This document shows positions 17,808-27,939 of a stretch of DNA of 64,000 bases, piece by piece. The notes beneath the pieces were generated by a model, which saw nothing but the letters and a program-made list of their open reading frames with translations, had not been told where the DNA came from and did not search any database. The stretch lies in NCBI RefSeq assembly GCF_020193655.1, contig NZ_JADYVE010000001.1, positions 1,550,001-1,614,000 on the forward strand. Reading direction: 5' to 3'. A program made the position numbers and the translations under genes. This DNA comes from Ensifer sp. IC3342 (GTDB lineage: Bacteria; Pseudomonadota; Alphaproteobacteria; Rhizobiales; Rhizobiaceae). Numbering within the stretch: the first letter of the stretch is position 1; every line of letters begins with the position of its first letter.

Positions 17808-19025
17808 ACGACTTTCGACAGACAGGCCCTCGGCTTCGGTTACGGCGAACATGCCGTCTTTGCGTCGGATCCTTGGGCCACGCGCGGCAGGCTCTATTCC
17901 GAGGCGGGCAGCCCGACACGCTCCGATTTCCAGCGCGACCGTGATCGCATCGTCCATACGACAGCGTTTCGCCGGTTGAAGCACAAGACGCAGGTATTCA
18001 TCGCCGCGGACGGCGACCACTACCGGACCCGGCTCACGCATACGATCGAAGTCGCGCAGATCGCACGCGCACTGGCGCGCGCCCTGAAGCTCGACGAGGA
18101 TCTCGCGGAGGGTGTCGCCCTTGTCCATGACTTCGGCCACACGCCTTTCGGGCACACCGGCGAGGACGCGCTGCACGAGGTGCTGAAGCCCTATGGTGGC
18201 TTCGATCACAATGCGCAGTCGCTGCGCATCGTCACCAAGCTGGAGCGGCGCTACGCGGAATTCGACGGACTGAATCTCACCTGGGAAAGTCTCGAGGGTC
18301 TCGTCAAGCACAACGGCCCGCTGATGACGCCGACGGGCGAGGGCACGCGCGGTCCTGTCCCGCAGCCGATACTCGACTATTGCGCCCTGCATGATCTCGA
18401 ACTCGCGAGCTTTGCAAGCCTGGAAGCTCAGGTCGCGGCGATAGCCGACGACATCGCCTATAATACCCATGACATAGACGACGGACTGCGGGCGGGATAT
18501 CTCACCTTCGAGATGCTGGAGGAGGTTCCGTTCCTCGCGCAGTTGATGCGCGAGGTTCGTGATCGCTATCCGGGACTGGAAAGCAGCCGCTTCACCCACG
18601 AGATTATGCGGCGGCAGATCACGGCAATGGTGGAAGACGTCATTGGTGTAGCTCAGCTGCGCCTTCGCGAAATCCGGCCGCAAAGTGCCGCCGACGTGCG
18701 GCAGGCAGGCAGGGTCATCGCCACTTTCTCGGAGGAGATGAGCGAGACCGATCGGCAGATCAAACATCTTCTGATGACCCGAATCTACCGCCACCCTGAG
18801 GTGATGCGGGTGCGGCAGGGAGCAGCCTCGATCGTCACCGATCTCTACCGGGCCTTCATGGCCGATCCGCTTTTGATGAAGGAGCACCACTGGATCGACC
18901 AGATTGTCGGGATGGCGGAACCGGCCCGGGCGCGCCACGTGGGAGACTATCTTGCCGGGATGACGGACACGTTCGCGATCAGTGCGCATAGGCGCTTGTT
19001 TGACCATACGCCTGATTTGCGGTAG
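17808..19025 (+). CDS. dgt: dGTPase-like protein, with ACG where the start codon is expected
   Basis: Type 2 deoxyguanosinetriphosphate triphosphohydrolase-like protein, an HD-domain enzyme releasing triphosphate from dNTPs. The conserved N-terminus ([21 protein letters not shown], then [22 protein letters not shown]) is fully present from 17826 on, with HD motifs in LTHTIEVAQ (about residue 75-83) and [11 protein letters not shown] (about 106-116). But between the in-frame stop at 17802-17804 and a TTG at 17976 there is no ATG, GTG, TTG or CTG in this frame. ACG at 17808 follows an AGGTGAGAA ribosome-binding sequence and would give a 405-residue protein, the usual length. Starting at 17976 would delete 56 conserved residues. 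Either ACG is used, or this is a start-loss mutation or a base-call error. Confidence 0.85.
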   Translation, partial: TTFDRQALGFGYGEHAVFASDPWATRGRLYSEAGSPTRSDFQRDRDRIVHTTAFRRLKHKTQVFIAADGDHYRTRLTHTIEVAQIARALARALKLDEDLAEGVALVHDFGHTPFGHTGEDALHEVLKPYGGFDHNAQSLRIVTKLERRYAEFDGLNLTWESLEGLVKHNGPLMTPTGEGTRGPVPQPILDYCALHDLELASFASLEAQVAAIADDIAYNTHDIDDGLRAGYLTFEMLEEVPFLAQLMREVRDRYPGLESSRFTHEIMRRQITAMVEDVIGVAQLRLREIRPQSAADVRQAGRVIATFSEEMSETDRQIKHLLMTRIYRHPEVMRVRQGAASIVTDLYRAFMADPLLMKEHHWIDQIVGMAEPARARHVGDYLAGMTDTFAISAHRRLFDHTPDLR

Positions 19026-19122
19026 TGACGCCCCCGCCGGAGGCTGCAGGTTCGTATGAACCCGGCCTCCTTTTGAGTTTTGCGCCATTCTCCAGTTTGG
19101 CTGGAAAAAGCGGACGGATCAG

Positions 19123-20883
19123 ATGAACCTTTTCACAGACTTCGAATCAAGAATTAAGAACATTCTAGAAGCGCTTGATATCGTGCGTGAAAAGCGATCT
19201 GAGCTTGATTTCGGGCGCATCAATATCGAGCCGCCCCGCGATGCAAGTCACGGTGATGTGGCGACCAATGCGGCCATGGTTCTCGCCAAATCGCTGGGGA
19301 TGAATCCGCGCGCGCTTGCCGATCTCATCGTCGATAAACTCCGGCAGGATCCGGAAATCACCGAGGTCACCGTTGCCGGACCGGGCTTTATCAACGTCCG
19401 CCTGTCGGTTTCCTATTGGCAGAAGCTCCTGGCCTCCGTGGTGAGGGCCGGCACCGACTACGGCCGCAGCACCGTCGGCGCGGGACGCAAGGTCAATGTC
19501 GAATACGTTTCCGCCAACCCAACTGGGCCGATGCACGTTGGGCATTGCCGCGGCGCGGTTGTCGGCGATGCGCTGGCCAATCTTCTCGCCTTCGCCGGCT
19601 ACGACGTGACCAAGGAATATTACATCAACGATGCCGGCTCGCAGATCGATGTTCTGGCGCGCTCGGCGTTCCTGCGGTACCGGCAGGCGCTCGGCGAGGA
19701 CATAGGGGACATCCCGGCGGGCCTCTATCCCGGCGACTATCTCGTGCCGGTGGGCGAGGCGCTGGCGGACGAATTCGGCACAAGCCTCCGGATCATGCCG
19801 GACGACAAGTGGATGCCGCTCGTCAAGGAGCGCGTGATCGACGCGATGATGGCGATGATCCGCGAGGACCTGGCTGCGCTGAACGTCCACCACGATGTCT
19901 TCTTCTCGGAGCGGACGCTGCACGACAACAACGCAACGCGAATCCGCACGGCGATCAACGACCTGACTTTCAAGGGACATGTCTACAAGGGCACGCTGCC
20001 GCCTCCGAAGGGACAGTTGCCCGAGGATTGGGAAGACCGCGAGCAGACGCTGTTCCGTTCCACTGAGGTCGGCGACGACATCGACCGTCCGCTGATCAAG
20101 TCAGACGGCAGTTATACCTATTTCGCGGCCGACGTTGCTTACTTCAAGGACAAGTTCGACCGCGGCTTCAACGAGATGATCTATGTGCTTGGCGCCGACC
20201 ACGGCGGCTATGTCAAGCGGCTGGAGGCACTGGCGCGCGCCGTGTCGGGCGGGACGGCGAAGCTGACGGTGCTGCTTTGCCAGCTCGTCAAGCTCTATCG
20301 CGGCGGCGAGCCGGTGAAGATGTCGAAGCGGTCCGGTGACTTCGTAACGCTGCGCGACGTTGTCGATGAAGTCGGCCGGGATCCTGTTCGCTTCATGATG
20401 ATCTACCGGAAGAATACCGAGCCTCTCGACTTCGACTTCACCAAGGTGACCGAACAGTCGAAGGATAACCCGGTCTTCTACGTGCAATATGCGCATGCAC
20501 GCTGCAGCTCAGTGTTCCGGCAGGCGGCGGAAGCGTTCCCTGGTCTTGATCTCTCGTCGCTTGATCTTGCCACGGCAGTGATGGGTGCAATCGTTGATCC
20601 TGCCGAGATGCAGATTGTCGCGAAGCTCGCAGAATATCCCCGTGTCGTCGAGGCTGCGGCACTCTCGCAGGAGCCTCACCGAATCGCTTTTTATCTGTAT
20701 GATCTTGCCGCAGCCTTCCACGGACACTGGAACAAAGGTAAAGAAAATCCGGAATTACGTTTTGTTAACGATAAGAACAGAGAATTAAGCATTGCCAGAC
20801 TCGGGCTGGTGCATGCTGTCGCCTCGGTATTGAAGTCGGGCCTGTCTATTACGGGCACCTCAGCGCCGGAAGAGATGCGGTAA
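19123..20883 (+). CDS. argS: Arginyl-tRNA synthetase
   Basis: Class I synthetase charging tRNA-Arg. The 586-residue protein has an N-terminal Add-1-like domain, the HIGH-type motif in [19 protein letters not shown] (about residue 130-148), [14 protein letters not shown], the [20 protein letters not shown] motif (about residue 403), and the ALDALR-type anticodon-binding C-terminus ending in [12 protein letters not shown]. It is preceded by dgt (97-base gap) and followed by the SPOR protein (63 bases), a conserved alphaproteobacterial order. Confidence 0.97.
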   Translation: MNLFTDFESRIKNILEALDIVREKRSELDFGRINIEPPRDASHGDVATNAAMVLAKSLGMNPRALADLIVDKLRQDPEITEVTVAGPGFINVRLSVSYWQKLLASVVRAGTDYGRSTVGAGRKVNVEYVSANPTGPMHVGHCRGAVVGDALANLLAFAGYDVTKEYYINDAGSQIDVLARSAFLRYRQALGEDIGDIPAGLYPGDYLVPVGEALADEFGTSLRIMPDDKWMPLVKERVIDAMMAMIREDLAALNVHHDVFFSERTLHDNNATRIRTAINDLTFKGHVYKGTLPPPKGQLPEDWEDREQTLFRSTEVGDDIDRPLIKSDGSYTYFAADVAYFKDKFDRGFNEMIYVLGADHGGYVKRLEALARAVSGGTAKLTVLLCQLVKLYRGGEPVKMSKRSGDFVTLRDVVDEVGRDPVRFMMIYRKNTEPLDFDFTKVTEQSKDNPVFYVQYAHARCSSVFRQAAEAFPGLDLSSLDLATAVMGAIVDPAEMQIVAKLAEYPRVVEAAALSQEPHRIAFYLYDLAAAFHGHWNKGKENPELRFVNDKNRELSIARLGLVHAVASVLKSGLSITGTSAPEEMR

Positions 20884-20946
20884 GTATTGTCACCATTTCC
20901 CCACAATGCACTGGCAAACGAACGCAGGCAATTGTGAGTGGAGAGT

Positions 20947-23883
20947 ATGGCAGACAAACAATTCGCACGAAGCGGGCCGGCAGAATTCGATGTATTGGCC
21001 GACGACGATCCGTTGAGCGAACTTGCCCGCATTGTCGGTTACGATGCTCGGCCAGCCGTTCAGCAATTGCAAGAACTGCAGCGGCACCAGGAGGCCGTCC
21101 GGCGGGACCCTGCCTTCGACCTCGAGGAGGAGCTTCTCCGCGAGTTCGATAGCTACGATGCTCCGCGTGCTGTTGCAGTTCACCCGGATAGCGGGCTTGT
21201 CGAGCATCCCGTCGCCGGCGGCGTGACGGAGCAGTATCACGCTGACGCCATTGAGCCGGCTGCCGAGGCCGCGGTCGCCGCGATCGAAGATCGCGTTTCT
21301 CCAATTTCCGAACCAGCCGAAGATCGAGATAACGATCCTGCTTTGGTTGCTCCCGTTGCCGATACGGTGGCGCCGACCGATCTCGATGCCGTTGACGTCG
21401 CAGAGTTCGCGGGAACCGATCCGGCAGTTGATCTGGAGCGCGAACTCGAACTCTCGCTCGGCTACGAAGATCTGTCGCCTCCGCGGGATTCGCAAGCTTC
21501 GGAAGCTAGCCACACGAGTGGCAGCGTTCAGTCGTATTCCGGTCGGAGCGACGCCTTCGATGCGCCCGCCTTTGATGCCTTGCACGTGCCGCTTGCGCTT
21601 CACGCGGCCGCCGCTCGGGCCGCCGAACCTGCAGCGAGCTCGGATGCGCTCTTTATCGATATGGCGGATGAGCTTGCCAGACGCAACGAGGAAAAGACCG
21701 CGCCGGCTGGCAATGCTGCCGTAGCACCGGCTGCGGCCTCTTCTGGTTCCAAGGATGAGGTTGACCAGCTGCTTGCTGATGTCGAGCGTTTTCCTGTGCC
21801 GGTCGTGACAGGTCTGGTGGCGGCGGCCGTAGAGGCCCACCCGGCGATCCATGCGTCCCCCGCTGCGCCGGTCAAGAAGAGCAGCTATCCTTTTAAGCCC
21901 ACATTCAGCCGTGCAACGCCGGTTGCGTCCGCCTCCGGTGCATCGCAGCAGCGCGCCTTCGCCGCGCCGATCGCCGAGCCCGTTGTCGCAAAAATTCCTG
22001 CCGCGCCAGTCGTTTCGCCGGCGCCAGCGCCGGAACCCGTTCAGGAAGTGGCTGCGGTCGAGCTGGAACCGAGCTTCGATATCGAGGGTTTCGAACTGGA
22101 GCTGTCGGACCTCGCTCTGGATATAGACCCGCCGGAGGCTGATGCAGGGCAAGAAGTCCAGGCAACAGTTGAGCAGCCGATCGTTGCGCATCCTGCATTG
22201 GTCGAGCCGGCGGCACAGCCCTTCCTACAGGCGCTGTCCGTCCCAGCGGAAGCCGAAGTCCGCCGCGACGAGCCGCAGGCGTCGACGGCGGTCATAGAGG
22301 AAGAAGTACCGGCCGAAAGCGCGTTGCCCTTCGATCCCGCAATGATCGCCGAGCCGGAAAGCGGCGTGGCGCCGATCGCGGACGTCGACGTGCCACAGTT
22401 GCCGGCCCTCGAGGTAGAAGAGAAACCGGCCGCCTTTGCGACAGACTACGATCTCGATATCGACGCGGAAATGGCGCAGCTTTTCAGCACGCCCGCCCCG
22501 GCGCCCCGGGGCGCTGCGCGTGTCGACGATCACCATGCTGATACGGCAGCGCCGAAGTCAGGTCCTCAACCCTTGGCGGTCGATGATTTCGACGAATTTG
22601 AAAAAGCGATGGAAGAAGACTTCCAGCGCTCGATGGCCGAGCGTCAAAACGCGGCCCAGGATACGGAACACCTGGCTGCGCCGAGACTGGATCGCGCCGC
22701 GGAATACAGCGAGCAGGGCTATGGCCGTCGCTCCCAGCGCACAATGCTTTTGGCCGCCAGCGTAGCGGGTGTCATCATCCTCGGTGGTGCCGGGGTCTAT
22801 GCCTGGATGGGGGGCAGCAGCGCCGCCCTGACTGGCGACGGCCCGAAGATCATCCTGGCGGACAAGGATCCGGTAAAGGTCGTCCCGGAAGTGAAGGGCG
22901 GCAAGACCGTACCGAACCAGGACAAGGCCGTTTACGATCGGGTTGCGGGAGCTCAAGGGGATGTACCGCGCCAGGAGGCCTTGGTCTCCTCGACCGAAGA
23001 GCCGATGGATGTGGTTCAGAAAACGCTGACGCCAGAGACTTTGCCGCTGGAAGGCAGCGACGATGGCGACGCAATGACGGCCGCTTCCCCGGCGGATGAG
23101 GAGGAAGTAGCGCGCCTGCTGCCCGACGGAGACACAGTCGACCCTGCGGCGGCCGAGGAGGAAAGAGCTCCTGCGGTAGCGCCGCGCAAAGTCCGCACGA
23201 TGATCGTCAAGCCCGACGGCACGCTGGTCGCTCGCGAAGAGCCGGCGGCTCCGCCGACAAACGACGCAACGGCAAGCGTCAACGATCAATCCATTCCTGC
23301 GACCGCTTCCGGTGAGGCGGCGGCCTCGGGCTCCAAGGGTGCAGCGACCGTCGCCGATGCCGGAGCTGAGCTGCGTGCCGGCGAGCAAGCGGCCGCCGGT
23401 GTCGAAAAGGTTGCCCTTGCTGCGCCAAGCGATGCTCCCCTCGAGGAGGTCGCTGTCCGGAGCGTGAAGACAACAGCGATTGGCGGCGAACTGGCGCCCG
23501 TGCCGCAGACGCGTCCGGCAGGCCAAGCCGATGCGAGTGCCACGGCGAATGCCGCGAAAACGCCTGCGAAAAACGAACCCGCGACGGAAACGGCAAATGC
23601 AGCGCCGGCCGCGCCGCTTGCAACCGCCTCCGTGCCAGCCGGCAGCTACGTGATCCAGATCGCCTCGCTGCCTTCTGAAGCCGAAGCGCAGAAGAGCTAC
23701 AACAGCCTCTCCGCGAAGTTCGCCAGCGTCATAGGCGGTCGCGGCGTCGATATTCGCAAGGCTGAGATCGCCGGCAAAGGGACCTACTATCGGGTCCGCA
23801 TTCCGGCCGGCTCGCGGGAGGAAGCCAATGCGCTTTGCTCCCGCTACAAGAGCGCTGGCGGAAGCTGCCTGGTTACGAAGTAG
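20947..23883 (+). CDS. Very large SPOR-domain membrane protein
   Basis: SPOR domains bind denuded glycan strands of septal peptidoglycan, so the protein probably acts at division or remodelling sites. The 978-residue product has a conserved short N-terminus (FDVLADDDPLSELARIVGYD), about 540 residues of acidic Ala/Pro/Glu-rich low-complexity sequence on the predicted cytoplasmic side, one membrane helix near residues 598-620 (TMLLAASVAGVIILGGAGVYAW), about 270 further disordered periplasmic residues, and a C-terminal SPOR domain from about residue 897 (SYVIQIASLPSEAEAQKSYN). The ATG at 20947 has GGAG close upstream; GTG at 20938 is an alternative. It sits in the argS-SPOR-nagZ-scpAB run. Confidence 0.85.
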   Translation: MADKQFARSGPAEFDVLADDDPLSELARIVGYDARPAVQQLQELQRHQEAVRRDPAFDLEEELLREFDSYDAPRAVAVHPDSGLVEHPVAGGVTEQYHADAIEPAAEAAVAAIEDRVSPISEPAEDRDNDPALVAPVADTVAPTDLDAVDVAEFAGTDPAVDLERELELSLGYEDLSPPRDSQASEASHTSGSVQSYSGRSDAFDAPAFDALHVPLALHAAAARAAEPAASSDALFIDMADELARRNEEKTAPAGNAAVAPAAASSGSKDEVDQLLADVERFPVPVVTGLVAAAVEAHPAIHASPAAPVKKSSYPFKPTFSRATPVASASGASQQRAFAAPIAEPVVAKIPAAPVVSPAPAPEPVQEVAAVELEPSFDIEGFELELSDLALDIDPPEADAGQEVQATVEQPIVAHPALVEPAAQPFLQALSVPAEAEVRRDEPQASTAVIEEEVPAESALPFDPAMIAEPESGVAPIADVDVPQLPALEVEEKPAAFATDYDLDIDAEMAQLFSTPAPAPRGAARVDDHHADTAAPKSGPQPLAVDDFDEFEKAMEEDFQRSMAERQNAAQDTEHLAAPRLDRAAEYSEQGYGRRSQRTMLLAASVAGVIILGGAGVYAWMGGSSAALTGDGPKIILADKDPVKVVPEVKGGKTVPNQDKAVYDRVAGAQGDVPRQEALVSSTEEPMDVVQKTLTPETLPLEGSDDGDAMTAASPADEEEVARLLPDGDTVDPAAAEEERAPAVAPRKVRTMIVKPDGTLVAREEPAAPPTNDATASVNDQSIPATASGEAAASGSKGAATVADAGAELRAGEQAAAGVEKVALAAPSDAPLEEVAVRSVKTTAIGGELAPVPQTRPAGQADASATANAAKTPAKNEPATETANAAPAAPLATASVPAGSYVIQIASLPSEAEAQKSYNSLSAKFASVIGGRGVDIRKAEIAGKGTYYRVRIPAGSREEANALCSRYKSAGGSCLVTK

Positions 23884-23907
23884 GTCCGGGAAAGATCAAC
23901 AAAGCGA

Positions 23908-23940
23908 GGGCGCGGCAGAAGTGCCGCGCTCTTTTCTTTT
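23908..23940 (+). terminator. Terminator between the SPOR gene and nagZ
   Basis: Stem GCGCGGCA / TGCCGCGC with loop GAAG, then CTCTTTTCTTTT. This is a strong Rho-independent signal, so nagZ probably has its own promoter. Confidence 0.85.
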
Positions 23941-24025
23941 GTGGAAAGACGCGTTGTCTGTGAATGATCGCGGAAGTGCGGCTTTGTGACTTCGCGCCAA
24001 ACGGTGCACGCACTATGATTCTGGC

Positions 24026-25042
24026 ATGAGCGAATCAAAAGCATTTATCTCCGGCTGCAAAGGCCTTTCCCTGACCGAGGAAGAGCGCAGGTTCTTTGAC
24101 TGCGAGCGTCCCTGGGGTTTCATTCTTTTCGGCCGCAACATCGGTGAGGAAAATCAGATCTACGATCTCGTTGCCGGGCTGCGCGACAGCATCGGCAATC
24201 CGAACGCCCCGGTGCTGATCGACCAGGAGGGCGGTCGCGTCCAGCGCATCCGGCCGCCGCTCGTCCAGCAATACCCGAACGGTGCCGCGATTGGCGAGAT
24301 ATATCGCCGGGACCGGGAGCAGGGACTGCGCGCCGCGTGGCTTATGGGGCGCCTCCACGCTTTCGACCTGATGCGGTTCGGCATCACCGTCGATTGCCTG
24401 CCGGTCCTCGACGTGCCGGTGCCGGGCAGCCATGACGTCATCGGCAACCGGGCCTATGGGCATGATCCGGAGACGGTGACCGCGATCGGTCGTGCAATGA
24501 GTGAGGGGCTGAAAGCGGGCGGCATGCTGCCGGTGATGAAGCACATGCCGGGCCATGGCCGCACTTTCGTGGACTCACACCACAACCTGCCCGTTGTGGA
24601 AGCCAGCCTAGAAGAATTGCAGCGAAGCGATTTTCTCCCCTTTATCGCCATGAAGGACGAAGTCATGGCGATGTCGGCGCATATGGTCTTCACTGCGATC
24701 GATCCCGACAATCCGGCGACGACCTCGCCAAAGGTCGTCAGCGAGATCATTCGCGGCCATATCGGTTTCGACGGGCTTTTGATGTCGGACGATGTTTCGA
24801 TGAATGCGCTTGCCGGGGATATGGCCGCTCGCGCTCGCGGCATTATTGGCGCCGGCCTTGATCTCGTCTTGCATTGTCATGGCATAATGGAAGAAATGAG
24901 GACCGTTGCGGATGTCGTTCCGGTCCTGTCGGGCGACCGGATGCGTCGGGCAAGGGCCGCAGAGGCGGCGTTCCGAAAACCGGACAATGCGGACCAGGAA
25001 GCGTTGAGGGTGGAGTTCAACGCGATGTTCGCCTTGGCTTAG
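24026..25042 (+). CDS. nagZ: Beta-N-acetylhexosaminidase NagZ (GH3)
   Basis: Removes GlcNAc from anhydro-muropeptides in peptidoglycan recycling. The 338-residue cytosolic protein shows the GH3 features: LIDQEGGRVQRIRPP (about residue 66), the NagZ catalytic loop motif KHMPGHGRTFVDSH (about residues 172-185) with the acid/base His, and LLMSDDVSMNAL with the nucleophile Asp (about residue 252). It starts at the ATG 24026. scpA follows closely, as in many alphaproteobacteria. Confidence 0.94.
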   Translation: MSESKAFISGCKGLSLTEEERRFFDCERPWGFILFGRNIGEENQIYDLVAGLRDSIGNPNAPVLIDQEGGRVQRIRPPLVQQYPNGAAIGEIYRRDREQGLRAAWLMGRLHAFDLMRFGITVDCLPVLDVPVPGSHDVIGNRAYGHDPETVTAIGRAMSEGLKAGGMLPVMKHMPGHGRTFVDSHHNLPVVEASLEELQRSDFLPFIAMKDEVMAMSAHMVFTAIDPDNPATTSPKVVSEIIRGHIGFDGLLMSDDVSMNALAGDMAARARGIIGAGLDLVLHCHGIMEEMRTVADVVPVLSGDRMRRARAAEAAFRKPDNADQEALRVEFNAMFALA

Positions 25043-25069
25043 GCAAGGAAGCGGCGGAAGGGCGAGTTG

Positions 25070-25936
25070 GTGAGCAGTACGGGCGAATGGCAGGGCCAAC
25101 CTGGAGCAAAGGCACCGATGGAGCCTTTGTGGCAGGACGAGGCTGCCGATCGCGGATCGCATGAGGAAGCCCTCGTCGTCGACCTTGCCGGTTTCGAAGG
25201 CCCGCTCGACCTGCTTCTGCATCTTGCGCGCAGTCAACGCGTCGATCTTTCCCGCATCTCGGTGCTGGCGCTCGCGGAACAATATATCGCCTTCATCGAA
25301 CGCGTCCGTTCCATCCGCATTGAACTTGCGGCCGATTATCTCGTCATGGCCGCGTGGCTTGCCTACCTTAAGTCCCGCCTGCTGCTCCCGCAACAAGCCA
25401 AGGATGAGGGGCCCTCCGGCGAGGAGATGGCTTCAGCGCTGGCGTTCCGGCTGAAGCGCCTCGAAGCCATGCGCGATGCTGCAACAAGGCTCGTCAACAG
25501 AAACCGGCTCGGCCGCGATGTTTTCGCGCGCGGTGCGCCGGAGCATATCGTCACCGAAAAGCGATCGGGTTACGACGCGTCCCTCTATGACCTGCTGACC
25601 GCCTATGCGAGTCTCAGGCAGCGTCAGGCGATAACGCAGGTGACGATCGAAAAGCGCCATGTCTGGTCCTTGGCCGATGCGCGGCTGATCCTGGCGCGGA
25701 TGATCGGCGGTCTCGACGATTGGACAGCGCTTGATCATTTTCTCATCCGTTACATGACGAACCCGAAAGAACGCGCAACGGCGATCGCGAGCTCCTTTGC
25801 CGCGTCGCTGGAGATGGTTCGCGAAGGAAGGCTGGAGATCCGGCAAGAGGGTGCCTTCGCGCCCATCTATCTGCGGCGCGGGCCAAAGCCTATCGATGCG
25901 GCAACCCTGGCGGAAATGGAGGCAGCGCGTGGCTGA
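25070..25936 (+). CDS. scpA: Segregation and condensation protein A
   Basis: ScpA is the kleisin subunit that closes the SMC ring with ScpB in chromosome condensation and segregation. The 288-residue product contains the N-terminal kleisin signature FEGPLDLLLHLARSQRVDLSRI (from about residue 43) and IELAADYLVMAAWLAYLKSRLLLP. The start is GTG at 25070 (TTG at 25067 also possible) after GGAAGGGCGAG. Its 3' end overlaps the scpB start by 8 bases, implying translational coupling. Confidence 0.93.
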   Translation: MSSTGEWQGQPGAKAPMEPLWQDEAADRGSHEEALVVDLAGFEGPLDLLLHLARSQRVDLSRISVLALAEQYIAFIERVRSIRIELAADYLVMAAWLAYLKSRLLLPQQAKDEGPSGEEMASALAFRLKRLEAMRDAATRLVNRNRLGRDVFARGAPEHIVTEKRSGYDASLYDLLTAYASLRQRQAITQVTIEKRHVWSLADARLILARMIGGLDDWTALDHFLIRYMTNPKERATAIASSFAASLEMVREGRLEIRQEGAFAPIYLRRGPKPIDAATLAEMEAARG

Positions 25937-26657
25937 AGCGCAGAAGTATTTGCCGGGGATGCCGGACGAAGAGGAGGCGCACGAGGCAGTTACTCTCGAT
26001 CCGAGGCTCGAGCGGGAGGCGGAACGGATTGCGGAGGCCTTGGTCTTCGCATCGGCTCAGCCCGTTTCTGAAACCTATATCGCGAGCCGGCTTCCCCGTG
26101 GAGCGGAGGTCGGGCGCATCATGGCGCGGTTGAAGGCACTTTATGCCGCGCGCGGCGTCAATCTTGTCCAGGTCGCCGACCACTGGGCATTCCGCACGGC
26201 CGCCGATCTCTCCTTTGTCGTTCAGACGGACGAACAGGAGGTCAGGAAATTGTCGCGGGCCGCCCTAGAGGTGCTGGCGATCATCGCCTACCATCAGCCG
26301 GTAACGCGCGCAGAAATCGAGGAGATACGCGGCGTGCAGACGTCGAAGGGGACGCTGGACGTGTTGATGGAGGCCGGCTGGGTGCGCTTTCGCGGGCGCA
26401 GGCGAACTCCGGGACGGCCCGTAACATTCGGAACGACGCGGGATTTCCTCGATCATTTCGCCCTGGAGGAAATTCGCGATCTCCCCGGTATCGAAGAATT
26501 GAAGGGTGCCGGCCTCCTATCGGGGCGCGTTCCATCCAACCTGCACATTCCCGTTCCGGCCGGCGAGGACGAACTCTCGGAGAATGAGGATCCCATTACG
26601 CAAATGGACCTTGAAGAACTCGGCCTCTTGACACCGAAGGCTGAAGAGGACGATTAA
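25929..26657 (+). CDS. scpB: Segregation and condensation protein B
   Basis: ScpB binds the ScpA kleisin as a winged-helix dimer. Read from the GTG at 25929, which overlaps the scpA end, the 242-residue product has the conserved winged-helix parts: RIAEALVFASAQPVSE, the strongly conserved LSRAALEVLAIIAYHQPVTRAEIEEIRGV, TLDVLMEAGWVRFRGRRRTPGRPV and TFGTTRDFLDHFALEEIRDLP. The acidic C-terminal tail is typical of rhizobial versions. The frame continues upstream inside scpA without family resemblance. Confidence 0.93.
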   Translation: MAEAQKYLPGMPDEEEAHEAVTLDPRLEREAERIAEALVFASAQPVSETYIASRLPRGAEVGRIMARLKALYAARGVNLVQVADHWAFRTAADLSFVVQTDEQEVRKLSRAALEVLAIIAYHQPVTRAEIEEIRGVQTSKGTLDVLMEAGWVRFRGRRRTPGRPVTFGTTRDFLDHFALEEIRDLPGIEELKGAGLLSGRVPSNLHIPVPAGEDELSENEDPITQMDLEELGLLTPKAEEDD

Positions 26658-26731
26658 AATCCTGACTAGGAATATCGGCTTTAGACCCGGGTACCGGTGT
26701 TTCGCCGCCAGGCCTCCGGTTCAAGGAATGA

Positions 26732-27847
26732 ATGAGCATGGTTTCAGACGCATACAACGGCGCCGTCATGGCAACGCGACGGTCCGGAGTGTCATTCGCG
26801 GCGAGCCTGGCATTCGAGGATATCAGCCACCGCTATCATTCCAAGGAAACGATCAAGGGCGTCACGCTCACGGCTAAAGCCGGCGAGGTGTTGTGCCTGC
26901 TCGGCCCATCGGGATCGGGCAAGACGACATTGCTGCGCATCGCGGCAGGCATCGAGATGCAGACCAGCGGCCGTCTCCTCCTGAACGATCAGGAGATTTC
27001 CGGCCCGTCGGTCTTTCTCCCGCCCGAGAAGCGCGGCGTCGGACTGATGTTCCAGGATTTCGCACTTTTTCCTCATATGTCGATCCGCGACAACGTCTGC
27101 TTTGGATTGACGGCGCTGCCCAAGAAGGAGGCGCTGCTACAGGCGGATGCGGCACTGGAGCGTGTCGGCCTGCTGCATTACGCCGACCGTTATCCCCATG
27201 TGCTTTCGGGCGGCGAGCAGCAACGCGTAGCCCTTGCCCGCGCGCTTGCGCCGCGACCTGCGGTCTTGCTGATGGACGAACCCTTCTCGGGCCTCGACTC
27301 TCGCCTCAAGGATTCAATTCGCGCAGACACGCTCGCCATTCTGCGCGAGACGCGCGCCACGGCAATCGTCGTGACGCATGACGCCGAGGAGGCGATGCGC
27401 ATGGCCGATCGCATCGCCCTGTTGAAAGACGGGCGGCTGGTGCAGGTCGGTACGGCCGATGAGCTTTATCGCAAACCGCGTGACCTCTTCGCAGCCGGCT
27501 TCTTTTCCGAGATAAATGTCTTTGATGCGCGTGTGCGGGGCGGCCGCGTCGAAACGCCGCTCGGAGACGTGCCCGCGGGGCATTACAAGGAGGGACAGCC
27601 CTTGAGCGTCGCAGTCAGGCTCTCCGGCGTCCACCTCAAGGAGGAGGGCGGCGACATTCCTGCGCGCATCCTGTCGAGACGCTTTTTGGGCGTTGTCGAA
27701 CTGTTGGAGCTTGCCGTGCCGCAATTCGAGCGTACAGTGCGGGCACGTATCCGCGCCGATCTGTTGCCGCAAGGATTGCGTGACGTCACGCTTTCCGTTA
27801 ACGAGCGCGACATATTGCTGTTTGAAAAAGACGCCTCAACATCCTAG
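26732..27847 (+). CDS. Orphan ABC-transporter ATPase (FbpC/PotA-like)
   Basis: ATP-binding subunit of the MOI/CUT-type import family, resembling ferric-iron (FbpC) or polyamine ATPases. The 371-residue protein has Walker A GPSGSGKTTLL (about residue 60), Q-loop FQDFALFPH, signature LSGGEQQRVALARAL (about 158), Walker B LLMDEPFSGLD (about 179) and H-loop VVTHD, then a C-terminal TOBE-like domain of about 110 residues. No permease or binding-protein gene lies beside it, so the partner must be encoded elsewhere. The substrate cannot be inferred. Start uncertain among three nearby ATGs. Confidence 0.85.
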   Translation: MSMVSDAYNGAVMATRRSGVSFAASLAFEDISHRYHSKETIKGVTLTAKAGEVLCLLGPSGSGKTTLLRIAAGIEMQTSGRLLLNDQEISGPSVFLPPEKRGVGLMFQDFALFPHMSIRDNVCFGLTALPKKEALLQADAALERVGLLHYADRYPHVLSGGEQQRVALARALAPRPAVLLMDEPFSGLDSRLKDSIRADTLAILRETRATAIVVTHDAEEAMRMADRIALLKDGRLVQVGTADELYRKPRDLFAAGFFSEINVFDARVRGGRVETPLGDVPAGHYKEGQPLSVAVRLSGVHLKEEGGDIPARILSRRFLGVVELLELAVPQFERTVRARIRADLLPQGLRDVTLSVNERDILLFEKDASTS

Positions 27848-27939
27848 GGTCCATCGGGAATGAGGGCTTGCCGGCGGCACGCCTGAAAATTGACAACGTG
27901 ATGGGCTCTGATTGAATGAGGCCCTAAGGGAGTAAGTGC

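Noticed and set aside
17597-17944. A 115-codon frame over the dgt start region, considered as evidence of a frameshift that could supply a start for dgt
   Set aside because: Its translation has no similarity to the dGTPase N-terminus, and the dgt frame itself already encodes the full conserved N-terminus, so no frameshift is needed.
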